Assembly (NCBI GenBank): GCA_965204525.1
Contig: OZ241994.1
Coordinates: 4,030,001 to 4,094,000, forward strand
DNA: 64,000 nt
Reading direction: 5' to 3'
Source of the DNA: Bin5 sp965204525
Lineage (GTDB): Bacteria > Chloroflexota > Anaerolineae > Caldilineales > Caldilineaceae
Shown: one piece after another, positions 1-7,029 of the stretch
How positions within the stretch are numbered: the stretch's first letter is position 1
How the letters are laid out: every line of letters starts with the position of its first letter
Notes under the pieces: generated by a model
Database searches by the model: none
Told to the model about the DNA's origin: nothing
Seen by the model: only the letters and a program-made list of their open reading frames with translations
Position numbers and translations under genes: made by a program

Positions 1-415
1 TACATGCCGCTTGGCAGCCACTGCCTCCAACTCTGTCTGGCAGTGCGGGCACGCATTGTGCCCATGAAGAATGACATGGTCCGGTTCCGCCACTTGCATC
101 AAGGTTCGTCCCTTGCGCCCACGTTGCCCCCCACGAGGCCGCTGACCAGAGCGGCGCAGACTCTTGCGTTTGCCTTTCTTCAGACCATCGCTGCTCGGTG
201 GCTTGCTGCTGTTGTGACTGTCTTTCGCCTGTTGACCCTGCAATTCCAGAATCAACGCCTGCTGCGCAGCCATCTGCTCCTGCAGCTCTTGGATCAATGC
301 TTGTTGCCCAAAAACTTGCTGACGCAACGTCTCAATCATCGAAAGACTCTCTTGATACACTCTCTTGATACAACTGCTCAAGATGCTCTCGCCCTGTTTC
401 CGTGGCTTCGCTCAT
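1..415 (-). pseudogene. IS66-family transposase (TnpC), 5' part, frameshifted
   Basis: The minus strand reads an IS66 TnpC amino end that runs off the left edge of the window. It shows a leucine/glutamine-rich coiled coil (QALIQELQEQMAAQQ), the linker NSSKPPSSDG, a basic RRSGQRPRGGQRG stretch and the start of the zf-IS66 zinc finger (HNACPHCQTEL). The natural start appears to be the ATG at 415 (MSEATETGREHLEQLYQES). A 13-bp tandem duplication (347-359 and 360-372) shifts the frame and gives a stop about 26 codons in. Downstream reading resumes in frame at MIETLRQ (ATG at 339), which could act as an internal restart. IS66 TnpC is the DDE transposase; the catalytic part lies outside the window. 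The family call is firm; loss of function is likely but depends on whether the restart is used. Confidence 0.8.
347..372. repeat. 13-bp tandem duplication inside IS66 tnpC
   Basis: The 13-mer ctctcttgataca occurs twice back to back. Removing one copy restores a continuous TnpC reading frame, so the duplication explains the frameshift. Confidence 0.9.
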
Positions 416-849
416 ATTCCCTACTCTATCGCAGCCAACTTGAGATTCGCAATCGCTTTCTGTTCGCCTTACGCTTGCTCTAGTTCCTTTTATCCTTAGC
501 CTGAGTAGTTACCTCATCCAAAGCAATGGGATGAAACTTCCATCAAGAACCGCTCAAGTCAACTAGCCAAGCGAATCACAGAGATTTGGAAGTCCGGGGA
601 TTCGTATATCGGTTTTTGAACTGGTCGGATCTCCGGTTTGATTATCCGATCTCCAATTGCCTTCCCGTTCCAAATAGTGTTGACAGACACAGGTTAACCC
701 CGCCTACAAAACCGAACGACCCCGCCGCATCCCACGACGACCGACCACTCTCCCACAACTTGTGACCCCCATGGTGCCGTGATAGACTCCCGCTGCCAAT
801 GTGTCGCCAACAAGATGGTCATGTCGGACCAGGGAAAGGATTTGTAGCC
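416..849. other. Intergenic stretch between IS66 and the split membrane gene
   Basis: I see no convincing gene in these 434 bases. They should contain the terminal inverted repeat of the IS66 element, but without its other end I cannot place it. A TTGACA at 680-685 is followed 19 bases later by TACAAA, a weak promoter candidate for the gene starting at 850. The ribosome binding site agggaaagga lies just before that start. Confidence 0.4.
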
Positions 850-1022
850 ATGAAAGAATGGCTTATCCTCAGCGCAATCATTGCAGGTGCTGTGGGATTC
901 GTCAGGGGTATGGCGCTTTACGGGATGTCCGACGCAATACTTGCTCTACAAGGCACTGTTGTGGCGGTTCTGTATGGTTGGCCCCAATGGCTAGACCACG
1001 AAACGGGAAAAATAAGGTGCAT

Positions 1023-1883
1023 TTAGGCGAATGCGGCCGGCTCTGAACAGAGCACGAAGTGCTCTTCAGCCGGCGTTCGATAGTTGAGACTTTGATGTGG
1101 TCTCTCATGGTTGTAGAAGTCGAAATAGGCAGTCAGCCCGGCGTGCAGCTGACGTACTGTGTCATACTGGTTGAGATAGATGTTTTCGTACTTGACGCTG
1201 CGCCATAGGCGTTCGCAGAAGACGTTGTCGAGGGCGCGCCCGCGGCCATCCATGCTGACTTGTATGTTGGCTGCGAGCAGGCAGGCGGTGAAGGCATCGG
1301 CCGTGAACTGTGCGCCCTGGTCGGTGTTGAAAATCTTGGGCCGACCCGTGCTGAGCGCTTGGCGCAAGGCATCGAGACAGAAGAGACCGTCCAGGGTGTT
1401 GGAGAGCTGCCAGGCGAGTACATAGCGGCTGTGCCAGTCGATGACCGCGACCAGGTACATGAAGCCGCGCAGCAGCGGCACATAGGTGATGTCTGCGCTC
1501 CAGACCTGGTTGACATGCGTAATCGGCAGGTTGCGCAAAAGATAGGGATAGCGCTTGTGCCCTTTTCCAGGCAAACTGCTGCTTCTCCTGGGGTAGATAG
1601 CTTGAATGCCCATCAGACGCATCAGCCGTCTGACCCGTTTGCCATTGATGGCGTAGCCCAGCCGGCGCAGATGCGCGGTCATCTTGGGCCAGCCATAGAA
1701 GGGCGTACGCAAGTACTGCTCGTCAATCAAGCGCATCAGATGCAGGTTCAGTGTCGACTCAGAAGCCGCTTGATAGTAGAAGGAGGCCCGATTCAGCCCC
1801 AGCAGTTCGCACTGTCTTCGAACACTCAGAGTCGCATGTTGGTTCTCAACCATGAGCCGTCTCTCCCCGACCGAAGCGGGCAA
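1023..1883 (-). CDS. IS3-family transposase OrfB (DDE integrase domain)
   Basis: This is the catalytic half of the transposase. Residues 10-110 form the HTH_21-like region (HATLSVRRQCELLGLNRASFYY). The retroviral-integrase fold follows, with catalytic residues visible as D131 (SADITY), D188 (NTDQGAQFT) and E224 (NVFCERLWRSVKYE). The second Asp and the Glu are separated by 35 residues, as usual in IS3. The frame is open from TTG 1883, but expression is probably by programmed -1 frameshifting from orfA at the A-run at 1885-1893. This would give the OrfAB fusion transposase. Confidence 0.93.
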   Translation of the reverse strand: MPASVGERRLMVENQHATLSVRRQCELLGLNRASFYYQAASESTLNLHLMRLIDEQYLRTPFYGWPKMTAHLRRLGYAINGKRVRRLMRLMGIQAIYPRRSSSLPGKGHKRYPYLLRNLPITHVNQVWSADITYVPLLRGFMYLVAVIDWHSRYVLAWQLSNTLDGLFCLDALRQALSTGRPKIFNTDQGAQFTADAFTACLLAANIQVSMDGRGRALDNVFCERLWRSVKYENIYLNQYDTVRQLHAGLTAYFDFYNHERPHQSLNYRTPAEEHFVLCSEPAAFA

Positions 1884-2157
1884 CTTTTTTTTTCAGCCAC
1901 TCAAGTTCCATCTTGAGTCGCCCAATCTGTTCATAGAGCTCTGCTTCCTGCGCCTCCTGCTCCCGTTGCTTGCGTTCGCCGTTGGTAGCGAAGACCCGGG
2001 GCCCGTCTTCCTGCAACTGCCGTTTCCAGGCCCGGATCAAGTTAGCATGAATCTCATATTCACTCGATAACTGGCTAATCGTCTTGCTGCCTTCAAGCGC
2101 TTCCAGCGCAACCCGGAACTTGAAGGCCGCCGTGTGTCGCCGCCGTTTCTTGACCAT
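1846..2157 (-). CDS. IS3-family transposase OrfA (helix-turn-helix)
   Basis: The 103-residue protein begins MVKKRRRHTAAFKFRVALEA, typical of HTH_Tnp_1 OrfA proteins, which bind the element's ends. The C-terminal part is a leucine-zipper-like helix (EAELYEQIGRLKMELEWLKKK). It overlaps orfB by 38 bases. In the overlap the mRNA has nine A followed by G (1893-1884), a slippery site at which a -1 shift moves ribosomes from the KKK codons into the orfB frame. Confidence 0.92.
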   Translation of the reverse strand: MVKKRRRHTAAFKFRVALEALEGSKTISQLSSEYEIHANLIRAWKRQLQEDGPRVFATNGERKQREQEAQEAELYEQIGRLKMELEWLKKKVARFGRGETAHG

Positions 2158-2552
2158 CGTTCTGCCCCTCCACAGGCTTGGTGAATTGCTCCATTATACA
2201 CCTTAGCTTGTGGTCCAGTTTTTGGGGCCAAGCTCACTGATACTGCTGTGTGCGCCCCTATGCCTCTATCTCGGAATAGAAACGTGGAAACAAAAGCGAG
2301 GCGTTTTGGGTTACGTCACCTTGGTGGCAACATCTGGAATCACTGGAGCCGCCCTGGGACTGTCGCTGATGTTTTGGGTGCTGGATTGATAATCTGTGTC
2401 GTGACACCTCTCTCGCCCCTCTGTTCCGCCAACCAAAACATAACAGACCCCTCCACGATCTGTGGCGGATCAACAGGCCACCAAGTTGCAGACCAACCAG
2501 CGCCATCGTCGTGGTAAATTCACGACCACATACAGAACACCTCACATACACC

Positions 2553-3242
2553 ATGAACAAGCCAAACCGATACCGCCAAGAACGTGACTTCCTGCTGTAC
2601 CTTGCCAGAACCGCCCCAGCCCGAAAACCAAGAAACCAACTACAGCCAATCCATCCCAGCAATTACGCAGAGGTGTACACGCCGCCCACAAACAATTCAG
2701 CACCCATATACGGCCCCTGCCTGATCTGGCGACACGGACTCAACCAAGGTGGCTATGGGATCACCTCGCAAGACGGTCGCCAAGTCCTGGCGCACAGAGC
2801 CGCGTACGAAATCAGCAGAGGATCGATTCCCCCAAACACACCAATCTTGCACATGTGCAATCGGCGCAGTTGTATCCAGCCCTCCCACCTTTACGCTGGG
2901 ACCCAACAAGAGAATTACGACGACAGAAAAGCCAAAACAGAAGGCTTTTACTCAACCCTGTCCATGTTTGAAAAACACTCCAGATTGGTCAAAGAGTGCG
3001 TTCCACATATCTGGCAGGAACCTCCACACACGCAACTCAATCATGCCCCTGAGCCGGAGCACAAGTGCAATTTCGTCATTTCAGCAGGAAGGACTAAACT
3101 ATGCGAGGTGTGCTACAAGCCAATGCGAGGAACAAACCTTTGGTGGTTCCTTCGCGAAGTTGGCGGCGACATCGACCACCGGAAAGAAGAACAAGAAACC
3201 AGACAACGAATCATCGAACTAAACCGCAAAAACCCGTTCTGA
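2553..3242 (+). CDS. HNH endonuclease (HNH_3 type)
   Basis: The protein has 229 residues from ATG 2553. An in-frame GTG at 2511 would add 14 residues; neither start has a clear ribosome binding site. The core matches the HNH_3 family seen in phages and selfish elements: GYGITSQDGRQVLAHRAAYE, then LHMCNRRSCIQPSHLYAGT and QQENYDDR. The last parts supply the paired histidines and the Cys-X-His metal centre. A further cluster, CEVCYKP with an upstream HKCNF, may form a second zinc site near the C-terminus. Such enzymes nick or cut DNA as homing or packaging nucleases. It sits directly downstream of the IS-split gene in an island of mobile character. Confidence 0.85.
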   Translation: MNKPNRYRQERDFLLYLARTAPARKPRNQLQPIHPSNYAEVYTPPTNNSAPIYGPCLIWRHGLNQGGYGITSQDGRQVLAHRAAYEISRGSIPPNTPILHMCNRRSCIQPSHLYAGTQQENYDDRKAKTEGFYSTLSMFEKHSRLVKECVPHIWQEPPHTQLNHAPEPEHKCNFVISAGRTKLCEVCYKPMRGTNLWWFLREVGGDIDHRKEEQETRQRIIELNRKNPF

Positions 3243-3322
3243 CCAAACACCGCCCCAAATGGCAATAGCCACCACGTTCCGTGACGGGAGCCTGCGAAAA
3301 CTGACGCAACCCGATCTGACAG

Positions 3323-3350
3323 TTGACCCCGCGTCTCCCATCGGTATATG
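3323..3350 (+). promoter_or_regulatory. Candidate sigma70-type promoter
   Basis: TTGACC (3323-3328) and TATATG (3345-3350) are 16 bases apart and lie 70 bases upstream of the ATG at 3420. It is the best -35/-10 pair ahead of the short-gene run. Confidence 0.45.
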
Positions 3351-3419
3351 ATTCAGGTTGCGAGGCAATACACCACGTCCATCTACCCAAATCAACATTC
3401 GTCAGAAAGAAAGAACACA

Positions 3420-3758
3420 ATGAGTGATCGCAATGAAATGCATGTCGAACTAGGCAGGAAAACCGAGTCCGGTATACACGCCACCGATCCGCCCGAAAAA
3501 CTGTTCGGTCGCCTCATCGCAATGGAATTGATAACAATCTCGCTCTTCGAGTCAATCCCAAATAAGAAAGACCTCGGCCACGTCAGGCGTGAACTCTTGG
3601 ACCTCTTGCAGAACACTGAGGATGTTGTCAACACTCAAATACGTAACTACCCAGAATCCAAGATAGCCGCCAGAGTAAACTCAAATAAGCAATCAGCAAC
3701 AGATTCATTCAGGGACTCCATCAATGAAGCTATTGACTACCTGGATGATATGCAATAA
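3420..3758 (+). CDS. Hypothetical protein, 112 aa
   Basis: The start is ATG 3420 (MSDRNEMHVELG), preceded by the A/G-rich gaaagaaagaacaca. The protein is soluble and helical-looking. It has a central segment PPEKLFGRLIAMELITISLFESIPN and an acidic C-terminus ending AIDYLDDMQ. I recognise no family. Its helical layout resembles the 102-residue protein at 4159-4467 (both have a short polar start, a hydrophobic helix with LFxLxS-like spacing, then a charged tail), so the two may be distant paralogues. Base composition is lower in GC than the core genome, suggesting acquired DNA. Confidence 0.6.
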   Translation: MSDRNEMHVELGRKTESGIHATDPPEKLFGRLIAMELITISLFESIPNKKDLGHVRRELLDLLQNTEDVVNTQIRNYPESKIAARVNSNKQSATDSFRDSINEAIDYLDDMQ

Positions 3759-3859
3759 GACCTCACCACAATCACGGGCTGACGGAATCCTATCAGTCTT
3801 GGTCCTTCTTGATCCCTCAAAAAATTCTGACAGAAACAACCCCGGAAGGAGAAGCCCAA

Positions 3860-3991
3860 ATGGAATTCAGCGACGATGTTAATTTTGCCACCCTGAATTA
3901 TCTCAGGGAACATAAGGCCAGCGACCTCACCCAAACAGAACGCAACCAATGGAAATCCCTCATCGCCAACATCAATAAAGCCTTGAAATGA
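3860..3991 (+). CDS. Hypothetical small protein, 43 aa
   Basis: An ATG at 3860 is preceded by ggaaggag seven to eight bases upstream, which chooses this start over the longer in-frame one at 3809. The product (MEFSDDVNFATLNYLREHKA...) is short, charged and probably a single helix pair. No family is recognised. It lies between two other small orphan genes on the same strand. Confidence 0.5.
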   Translation: MEFSDDVNFATLNYLREHKASDLTQTERNQWKSLIANINKALK

Positions 3992-4158
3992 CACCCCTCG
4001 CCACCTTGTAAACAAGAAAGCCTCCACATCTGATAACGGCGTATCCTCGCTGAGTACTCACCTATATCCTCCCCGCTCACATTGACATGTGTGTTATTCT
4101 GATCTACTATCCACATGTAAGATCTACCGCAACGAGCGTAGGTTTCTGGAGCATCATA

Positions 4159-4467
4159 ATGTCCACCGCCAAGGACGAAATCAATGAGGGTTCGGACAGA
4201 ACGGAATCCATAGCGCGGATTCATGGAAACCTCATGGGATTGCGCTTGTCGCTTACGCTTTTTGCACTTGGTTCATTGACGGAGGAGGGAATAAGACAAT
4301 ACCTTGGACTGTTGTCCATAGCAAAAGAGTCGGTTTTGAATGACATGAACAAAGACGTTTCGGATTCTTTTGACGAGGTGTTTGTCCATGAGACCGGGCG
4401 TGTCATCCAAGAAATTCACGACTCATTGTCTGATTTCATTTCAGAACGCGAGGTCAAAGTTGAGTGA
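4159..4467 (+). CDS. Hypothetical protein, 102 aa, first gene of a coupled pair
   Basis: ATG 4159 follows ggagcatcata, a fair ribosome binding site, so the longer upstream frame (from 4087) is not needed. The sequence shows an amphipathic region HGNLMGLRLSLTLFALGSLTEEG and an acidic C-terminal helix rich in D/E. The stop overlaps the TTG start of the next gene by eight bases, so the pair is probably translationally coupled and acts together. No family is recognised. Confidence 0.6.
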   Translation: MSTAKDEINEGSDRTESIARIHGNLMGLRLSLTLFALGSLTEEGIRQYLGLLSIAKESVLNDMNKDVSDSFDEVFVHETGRVIQEIHDSLSDFISEREVKVE

Positions 4468-5002
4468 CGATATCCGACTTGAAGATGTAAAGAATCTCTT
4501 GAATGAATTCAAAAAAAATATTGATAAGAGATTTGACCAGTCTGACAAGAAATTGGACGAGATTAGCAACAATGTTTCCCTGCTAAAAGGTGCTACCGCT
4601 CTATTAGAAACCGTGGTGGAGGCCCCGAACATAGCAAAGGACATGGGTTTCCAGTATGATTCCACGCTTACGTCCAACGAGGCTCAGGACTTAGCAAACA
4701 AGATTGCCGAAAGTACCGGCGCGGCCGTCGAGGGAGAATTGGAAGCATTCAGGAATACGGATATGTTCATATCGGCAACTGTGCCAAAATCAGGACAAAA
4801 AGTCATTATTCCTGTTTCTGCATCATGGGGCTTGGCGGGCAAAGATGTAAGGAGCGCAAAAAGCTACGCCGAATTTGTGGAGCGCGTTTTGGGAGACGTT
4901 TTGACAAAACCTGCTGTTTCGGCAAGAAATGTCAGCAAGGGGGTGTTTCGGTTTGCCAGAAATGAAGAAGTCCATGTCAACCAATTGAGAAAGGTGTTCT
5001 GA
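4460..5002 (+). CDS. Coiled-coil hypothetical protein, 180 aa, coupled to the preceding gene
   Basis: I place the start at TTG 4460, which has gagg six bases upstream and overlaps the previous stop (TTGAGTGA). The open frame reaches back to 4370, but that part only reads over the upstream gene. Residues 1-45 form a heptad-like coiled coil (NIDKRFDQSDKKLDEISNN). Residues 50-180 form a small alpha/beta domain with KSGQKVIIPVSASWGLAG and a basic, probably nucleic-acid-compatible end (VFRFARNEEVHVNQLRKVF). The family is unknown. The island context, unusual base composition and coupling to a small partner fit a mobile accessory or defence-type module, but this is only inference. Confidence 0.6.
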   Translation: MSDDIRLEDVKNLLNEFKKNIDKRFDQSDKKLDEISNNVSLLKGATALLETVVEAPNIAKDMGFQYDSTLTSNEAQDLANKIAESTGAAVEGELEAFRNTDMFISATVPKSGQKVIIPVSASWGLAGKDVRSAKSYAEFVERVLGDVLTKPAVSARNVSKGVFRFARNEEVHVNQLRKVF

Positions 5003-5144
5003 GAGTACATCCCTCCCTACCCCACCCCGCGTTAGACCACCGCCCAGGCCCAACCCTTTACTCATTTTGTTTGTCCACCTGTACATCGGTACAGTAGTCC
5101 CCATTCGGCAAACAGTCTGGCTCGCATTATGTGTCAACTAATGC

Positions 5145-5166
5145 TTGCACGTGTTTTGCTGTGCAA
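5145..5166. repeat. Inverted repeat TTGCAC-N10-GTGCAA
   Basis: The six-base arms are perfect and lie 35 bases upstream of the tiny ORF at 5202. It could be an operator or a small hairpin. Confidence 0.4.
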
Positions 5167-5201
5167 TGGTTTATAGTTCCCAACAGAAAGGGGGTGATAA
5201 C

Positions 5202-5273
5202 ATGTACCATGAGCTCATGGAGAGCATCAAGGAAAAAGACGATAAACTGACGCCTCCCGGCAGCGACCTATGA
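5202..5273 (+). CDS. Possible 23-residue peptide
   Basis: ATG 5202 is preceded by aaaggggg, a strong ribosome binding site at good spacing. The peptide is MYHELMESIKEKDDKLTPPG followed by SDL. It ends four bases after the left arm of the palindrome at 5255-5308, so translation would enter the stem. A leader-type peptide is possible. No homology can be claimed for something this short. Confidence 0.35.
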   Translation: MYHELMESIKEKDDKLTPPGSDL

Positions 5274-5308
5274 CTACCTCTTCGCTCGAAGAGGCGTCGC
5301 TGCCGGGA
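5255..5308. repeat. Nested perfect palindrome (13-bp outer, 8-bp inner stem)
   Basis: The outer arms tcccggcagcgac (5255-5267) and gtcgctgccggga (5296-5308) are exact complements. Between them cctcttcg (5277-5284) and cgaagagg (5287-5294) form a second stem with a two-base loop. It lies between the 3' ends of two convergent tiny ORFs (5202-5273 plus, 5329-5445 minus), so a shared terminator is one reading. A REP-like element is another. Confidence 0.75.
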
Positions 5309-5328
5309 TACCTAAGACTCCCGTTTCC

Positions 5329-5445
5329 CTAATTCAACATTCTGTACACGAAGGCGGTCACACGGACTGCGTACTCTACGAGTTCGGGGTGCTCCACGGC
5401 CAGCAGCCACAGTTCATTCCAAATCCGAGTCCATTTTTCCTTCAT
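5329..5445 (-). CDS. Small protein, 38 aa
   Basis: The minus strand has ATG at 5445 with aggag five bases upstream, an excellent start. The product begins MKEKWTRIWNELWLLAVEHP and continues with ELVEYAVRVTAFVYRMLN. It is tryptophan-rich and amphipathic, with a hydrophobic C-terminal helix, and so probably membrane-associated. Its leader contains a strong stem (5464-5504), and the palindrome at 5255-5308 follows its stop. The family is unknown. The ribosome site and flanking structures make it more likely real than chance. Confidence 0.5.
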   Translation of the reverse strand: MKEKWTRIWNELWLLAVEHPELVEYAVRVTAFVYRMLN

Positions 5446-5463
5446 ACGATCTCCTGAAAACTA

Positions 5464-5504
5464 AGAGAGCTTCGCACCGGCGTGTCCACCGGGCGAAGCT
5501 CTCT
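5464..5504. promoter_or_regulatory. Strong hairpin, 16-bp stem with one bulge
   Basis: agagagcttcgc (5464-5475) pairs with gcgaagctctct (5493-5504), and inner CCGG arms (5477-5480, 5489-5492) extend the stem across a bulged A. On the minus strand it is followed by ttagttttc and then the ribosome site of the 38-residue ORF, so it could terminate or attenuate transcription into that gene. Confidence 0.6.
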
Positions 5505-5800
5505 CTTTGGTTATTCAGGCGATCTGTTGACCTGCAAAAAGACGAACGGGCCATCCCATGTTGTACCGTGAGAAAGCTGCCGAACGTGAAGATTACCGGC
5601 GGCTCTCGTGTTGTATGGGATTCGACCCGAACGCAAGGCTCGGATATGGGTGCTTGTAAAGCTGCGGCTACTAATATACCCTAAGCGCTGAATTTATACA
5701 ACTTTGTGACTCCTCTGTCCAAAGTCTGTCCTACTTCCCAAAGTGCAAAAGCCCCCTTTGGGCTAACTTTAGATATAAATTCGAAATTTTATTTCCCAGC
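5505..5800. other. Intergenic, nothing recognised
   Basis: About 300 bases without a supported gene between the hairpin and the toxin promoter. The last 100 bases are AT-rich. Confidence 0.5.
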
Positions 5801-5829
5801 TTGACCCTGTGTCTCTTATATGAGACAAT
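5801..5829 (+). promoter_or_regulatory. Toxin-antitoxin promoter with overlapping operator
   Basis: TTGACC (5801-5806) and GACAAT (5824-5829) are 17 bases apart. An inverted repeat tgtctc-ttatat-gagaca (5810-5827) covers the spacer and -10, as expected for repression by the operon's own antitoxin. Transcription should start near 5836, at the toxin's GTG codon itself. Confidence 0.6.
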
Positions 5830-5835
5830 AAATGT

Positions 5836-6141
5836 GTGGAAATCGTTTACACTGAACTCTTTGAGAAGTGGCTCAAAAGATTGCGTGACCTGCAGGCCAA
5901 AGCCGCAATCTTGACCCGCATTGAGCGTATCGAAGATGGTAACTTTGGCGACCACCGCCCGGTTGGTGGCGGGATAAGCGAACTCCGAGTCCACGTCGGG
6001 CAGGGATACCGTGTCTACTACATGATCCGCCGTCGCAAAGTAGTAATCCTGCTCTGTGGCGGCAATAAATCGAGTCAACAGAGAGACATAAAACGAGCGC
6101 AGCAGATTGCTGGTGAACTCGAAGGAGGCTCCACAAAGTAA
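5836..6141 (+). CDS. RelE/ParE-superfamily toxin (addiction module killer protein type)
   Basis: The 101-residue protein starts at GTG 5836. It matches the Gp49/HigB-like killer family: EIVYTELFEKWLKRLRDLQAK, IERIEDGNFGDHRPVGGG, SELRVHVGQGYRVYYM, then VVILLCGGNKSSQ. Known members bind the ribosome or free mRNA and cut transcripts. The antitoxin gene follows 32 bases downstream, toxin first as in higBA-type modules. There is no ribosome binding site, and the predicted transcription start coincides with the GTG, so a leaderless mRNA is likely. The core looks complete. Confidence 0.88.
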   Translation: MEIVYTELFEKWLKRLRDLQAKAAILTRIERIEDGNFGDHRPVGGGISELRVHVGQGYRVYYMIRRRKVVILLCGGNKSSQQRDIKRAQQIAGELEGGSTK

Positions 6142-6173
6142 CTGTAGCAAATAAGATTCAGAGGGGAGGAGAG

Positions 6174-6455
6174 ATGAAACTAAAGAAGTTCGACGTAGTC
6201 GATTTCTTAGACAGCGACGAAGCTTTAGAGGAGTACCTGAACGCTGCGCTGGCGGAAAACGACCCGAGGTACTTCGCCAAGGCTCTCGGCAACGTGGCAC
6301 GCGCCAAAGGGATGTCCTCTATTTCCGATGTAAGTGGGGTAGGGCGGCAATCCCTTTACCGGGCGCTCTCGGACGAAGGCAACCCACGGGTCGATACACT
6401 GTTCAAAGTCCTGGAAGCCCTGAACATCCGGCTTGCCATAGCGGTGAACAGGTGA
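6174..6455 (+). CDS. Antitoxin with helix-turn-helix (putative addiction module antidote)
   Basis: ATG 6174 is preceded by gaggggaggagag, a very strong ribosome site. The 93-residue protein begins MKLKKFDVVDFLDSDEALEE and has the family's YFAKALGNVARAKGMSSIS and GRQSLYRALSDEGNPRVDT, the HTH (Xre-like) DNA-binding part. This family neutralises the toxin and represses the operon through the palindrome at 5810-5827. A stronger ribosome site than the toxin's fits the need for antitoxin excess. A decayed orphan relative lies at 19766-20047. Confidence 0.9.
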   Translation: MKLKKFDVVDFLDSDEALEEYLNAALAENDPRYFAKALGNVARAKGMSSISDVSGVGRQSLYRALSDEGNPRVDTLFKVLEALNIRLAIAVNR

Positions 6456-6486
6456 CAGCACCCTTCAGTTCTCTCTCTGTTGACAG

Positions 6487-6523
6487 AAAAAGTCCTCGCT
6501 GTCTTTGGCAGCGGGGACTTTTT
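6487..6523. terminator. Rho-independent terminator, bidirectional
   Basis: aaaaagtcctcgctg pairs with cagcggggacttttt (15 bp, one G-U) around a seven-base loop, with A and T tracts on the two sides. It closes the toxin-antitoxin operon and can also stop transcripts coming from the minus strand. Confidence 0.9.
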
Positions 6524-6577
6524 CATCCCGGATAAGAGAAGGCTGCCTGCAATTGCGCACTAAGTGAACGTCAGAGA

Positions 6578-6837
6578 TTACCCGGGCAACCCTCGCTCGT
6601 TGTAAAGCATATCCCCGTGCTCGACAGTTACCGGCTCCGGCGCGAGCAAAGCGGCGCAACGCTGGCCGATGACATGAAGTTCCTGCGCCAGCAAAGAAAC
6701 GTCCCGCTTGCGCTGCTCCCGTTCCAGGCGTTCGCGTAACGCAACTGTGACAGAGTCGGCCGTTGTTTCGCCCGTCAACCGGGCCAATTCAGCGGCCAGC
6801 CGGCAGGCCTCAGCGTCGCTGATATTCGGACTCGCAT
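6578..6837 (-). pseudogene. VapB-like antitoxin (Rv0623 type), frameshifted at the start, no VapC
   Basis: The minus strand encodes NISDAEACRLAAELARLTGE, then SVTVALRERLEREQRKRD and the closing MLYNERGLPG. This is the pattern of Rv0623/PSK-type antitoxins, whose usual C-terminus reads like YDEHGLP. The only plausible ATG (6837-6835) is one base out of frame; one extra G after it would give MASPNISDAE. In the correct frame there is only a TTG at 6787, beyond the first helix, and a TAG stop precedes it. No VapC follows. It is most likely a decayed orphan antitoxin. Confidence 0.6.
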
Positions 6838-7029
6838 CTGCCTCCAGGTGGGATATTTCGCCCGCGGACTACCCTACACCATCGCGACATCGCTGGCAAG
6901 ACCACCCCCTCCAAACACCCAACCTTTCCCCAAACCTAGGCGATCTGTGGAGCATCCGGAGATTTTCTGTCTCGTCGGCAAGATGGTACAGTCGACAGCA
7001 GTAGCTTGGAAGCGAGAAAGCAAAGTTGA

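Larger units (their letters stand above)
973..2236 (-). mobile_element. IS3-family insertion sequence, complete, 1264 bp
   Basis: The element carries overlapping orfA and orfB on the minus strand. Imperfect terminal inverted repeats are 973-999 and 2210-2236; both contain ttggccccaa and gaccac at the same spacing. A 3-bp target duplication, CTG (970-972 and 2237-2239), flanks it, as expected for IS3. The left end begins TA rather than the usual TG, so one base of that end may have decayed. Both frames look intact and the slippery run is present, so the element may still be mobile. Confidence 0.88.
850..2389 (+). pseudogene. Small membrane protein gene split by an IS3-family insertion
   Basis: The 5' part (850-972) starts at an ATG preceded by agggaaagga and encodes MKEWLILSAIIAGAVGF followed by further hydrophobic sequence. 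The IS3 element sits at 973-2236 and is followed by CTG at 2237-2239, a copy of CTG at 970-972. Joining 850-972 to 2240-2389 gives one uninterrupted 90-residue ORF ending at TGA 2387-2389. Its second half is also membrane-like (ILLCAPLCLYLGIE, then GITGAALGLSLMFWVLD). That excision restores the frame exactly and continues a hydrophobic, two-to-three-helix protein is strong evidence that this was one gene. The family is not recognised. The 5' piece alone now ends inside the IS at TAG 1024-1026. Confidence 0.8.
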
